From: Bdellovibrionales bacterium
GTDB lineage: Bacteria; Bdellovibrionota; Bdellovibrionia; Bdellovibrionales; UBA1609
Assembly (NCBI GenBank): GCA_020435085.1
Contig: JAGRAB010000186.1
Span: 1-5,682, forward strand
Reading direction: 5' to 3'
Length of the DNA stretch: 5,682 nucleotides
Notes under the pieces: model-generated
Told to the model about the DNA's origin: nothing
Databases searched by the model: none
What the model saw: only the letters and a program-made list of their open reading frames with translations
Part shown: one piece after another, positions 5,597 to 5,682 of the stretch
Position numbering within the stretch: the first letter of the stretch is position 1
How the letters are laid out: each line of letters opens with the position of its first letter
Made by a program: the position numbers and the translations under genes

Positions 5597-5682
5597 TCAA
5601 GCTTAGAGCCTATAATTAGCCCGTTGCTGAAGAGGAACTGAACGATTGAGGTTTTGTTTTAAAAAAATTTTTTAATTTTAAA
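5597..5682. other. intergenic tail ending in an A/T tract
   Basis: No gene starts in these 86 bp and no GC-rich hairpin plus T-run terminator for purD is evident. The end (5657-5682) is almost pure A/T, with a near-palindromic run of A7 followed by T6. TTGAGG (5646-5651) and TTTAAT (5671-5676), 19 nt apart, could be a weak promoter for a gene beyond the edge. Confidence 0.3.

Noticed and set aside
5657..5682. A/T-rich end of the window as a terminator or origin-like element
   Set aside because: There is no GC-rich stem before it, and the element is cut by the window edge, so no function can be supported.

Overview
The window carries six complete genes of an ordinary, moderately AT-rich bacterial chromosome (roughly 40% GC by eye). 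All have close bacterial families, standard Shine-Dalgarno sites and short intergenic gaps. ThyA aligns without gaps to the 264-residue E. coli enzyme, and the gene style suggests a Gram-negative, proteobacteria-like host. A Bdellovibrio/Bacteriovorax-type organism is my guess, but nothing here proves the taxon. No CRISPR array, tRNA, rRNA, insertion sequence or phage gene was seen.

Layout: a stem-loop sits at the left edge (5-44). Next is a minus-strand operon, thyA then folA, joined by an ATGA overlap. A 209-bp divergent region (1455-1663) separates it from a plus-strand pair: a SAMHD1-like HD-domain dNTP phosphohydrolase and a small DCC-family (DUF393) CxxC protein, joined by a TAATG overlap. 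A convergent 62-bp gap with a small hairpin follows, then a minus-strand short-chain dehydrogenase/reductase (SDR) homologue that has lost its catalytic motifs. A 143-bp divergent region with two perfect dyads leads into plus-strand purD. The last 86 bp hold no gene and end in an A/T tract.

Shared theme: four of the six genes act on nucleotide supply. ThyA makes dTMP and releases dihydrofolate, FolA regenerates tetrahydrofolate, PurD catalyses the second step of purine synthesis, and the HD protein probably degrades dNTPs to deoxynucleosides and triphosphate. Synthesis (thyA-folA) and predicted destruction (HD) are divergently placed around one control region. The DCC protein and the SDR-like protein have no evident direct role in this.

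Most unusual points: (1) an uninterrupted 19-T coding tract inside thyA, three codons after the catalytic Cys146, giving six consecutive Phe in a normally mixed strand; (2) an intact SDR-fold gene lacking the Gly-rich motif, NNAG and the catalytic Ser and Tyr; (3) the divergent dNTP synthesis/degradation pair; (4) paired dyads over the purD promoter. I see no clearly new multi-gene system.
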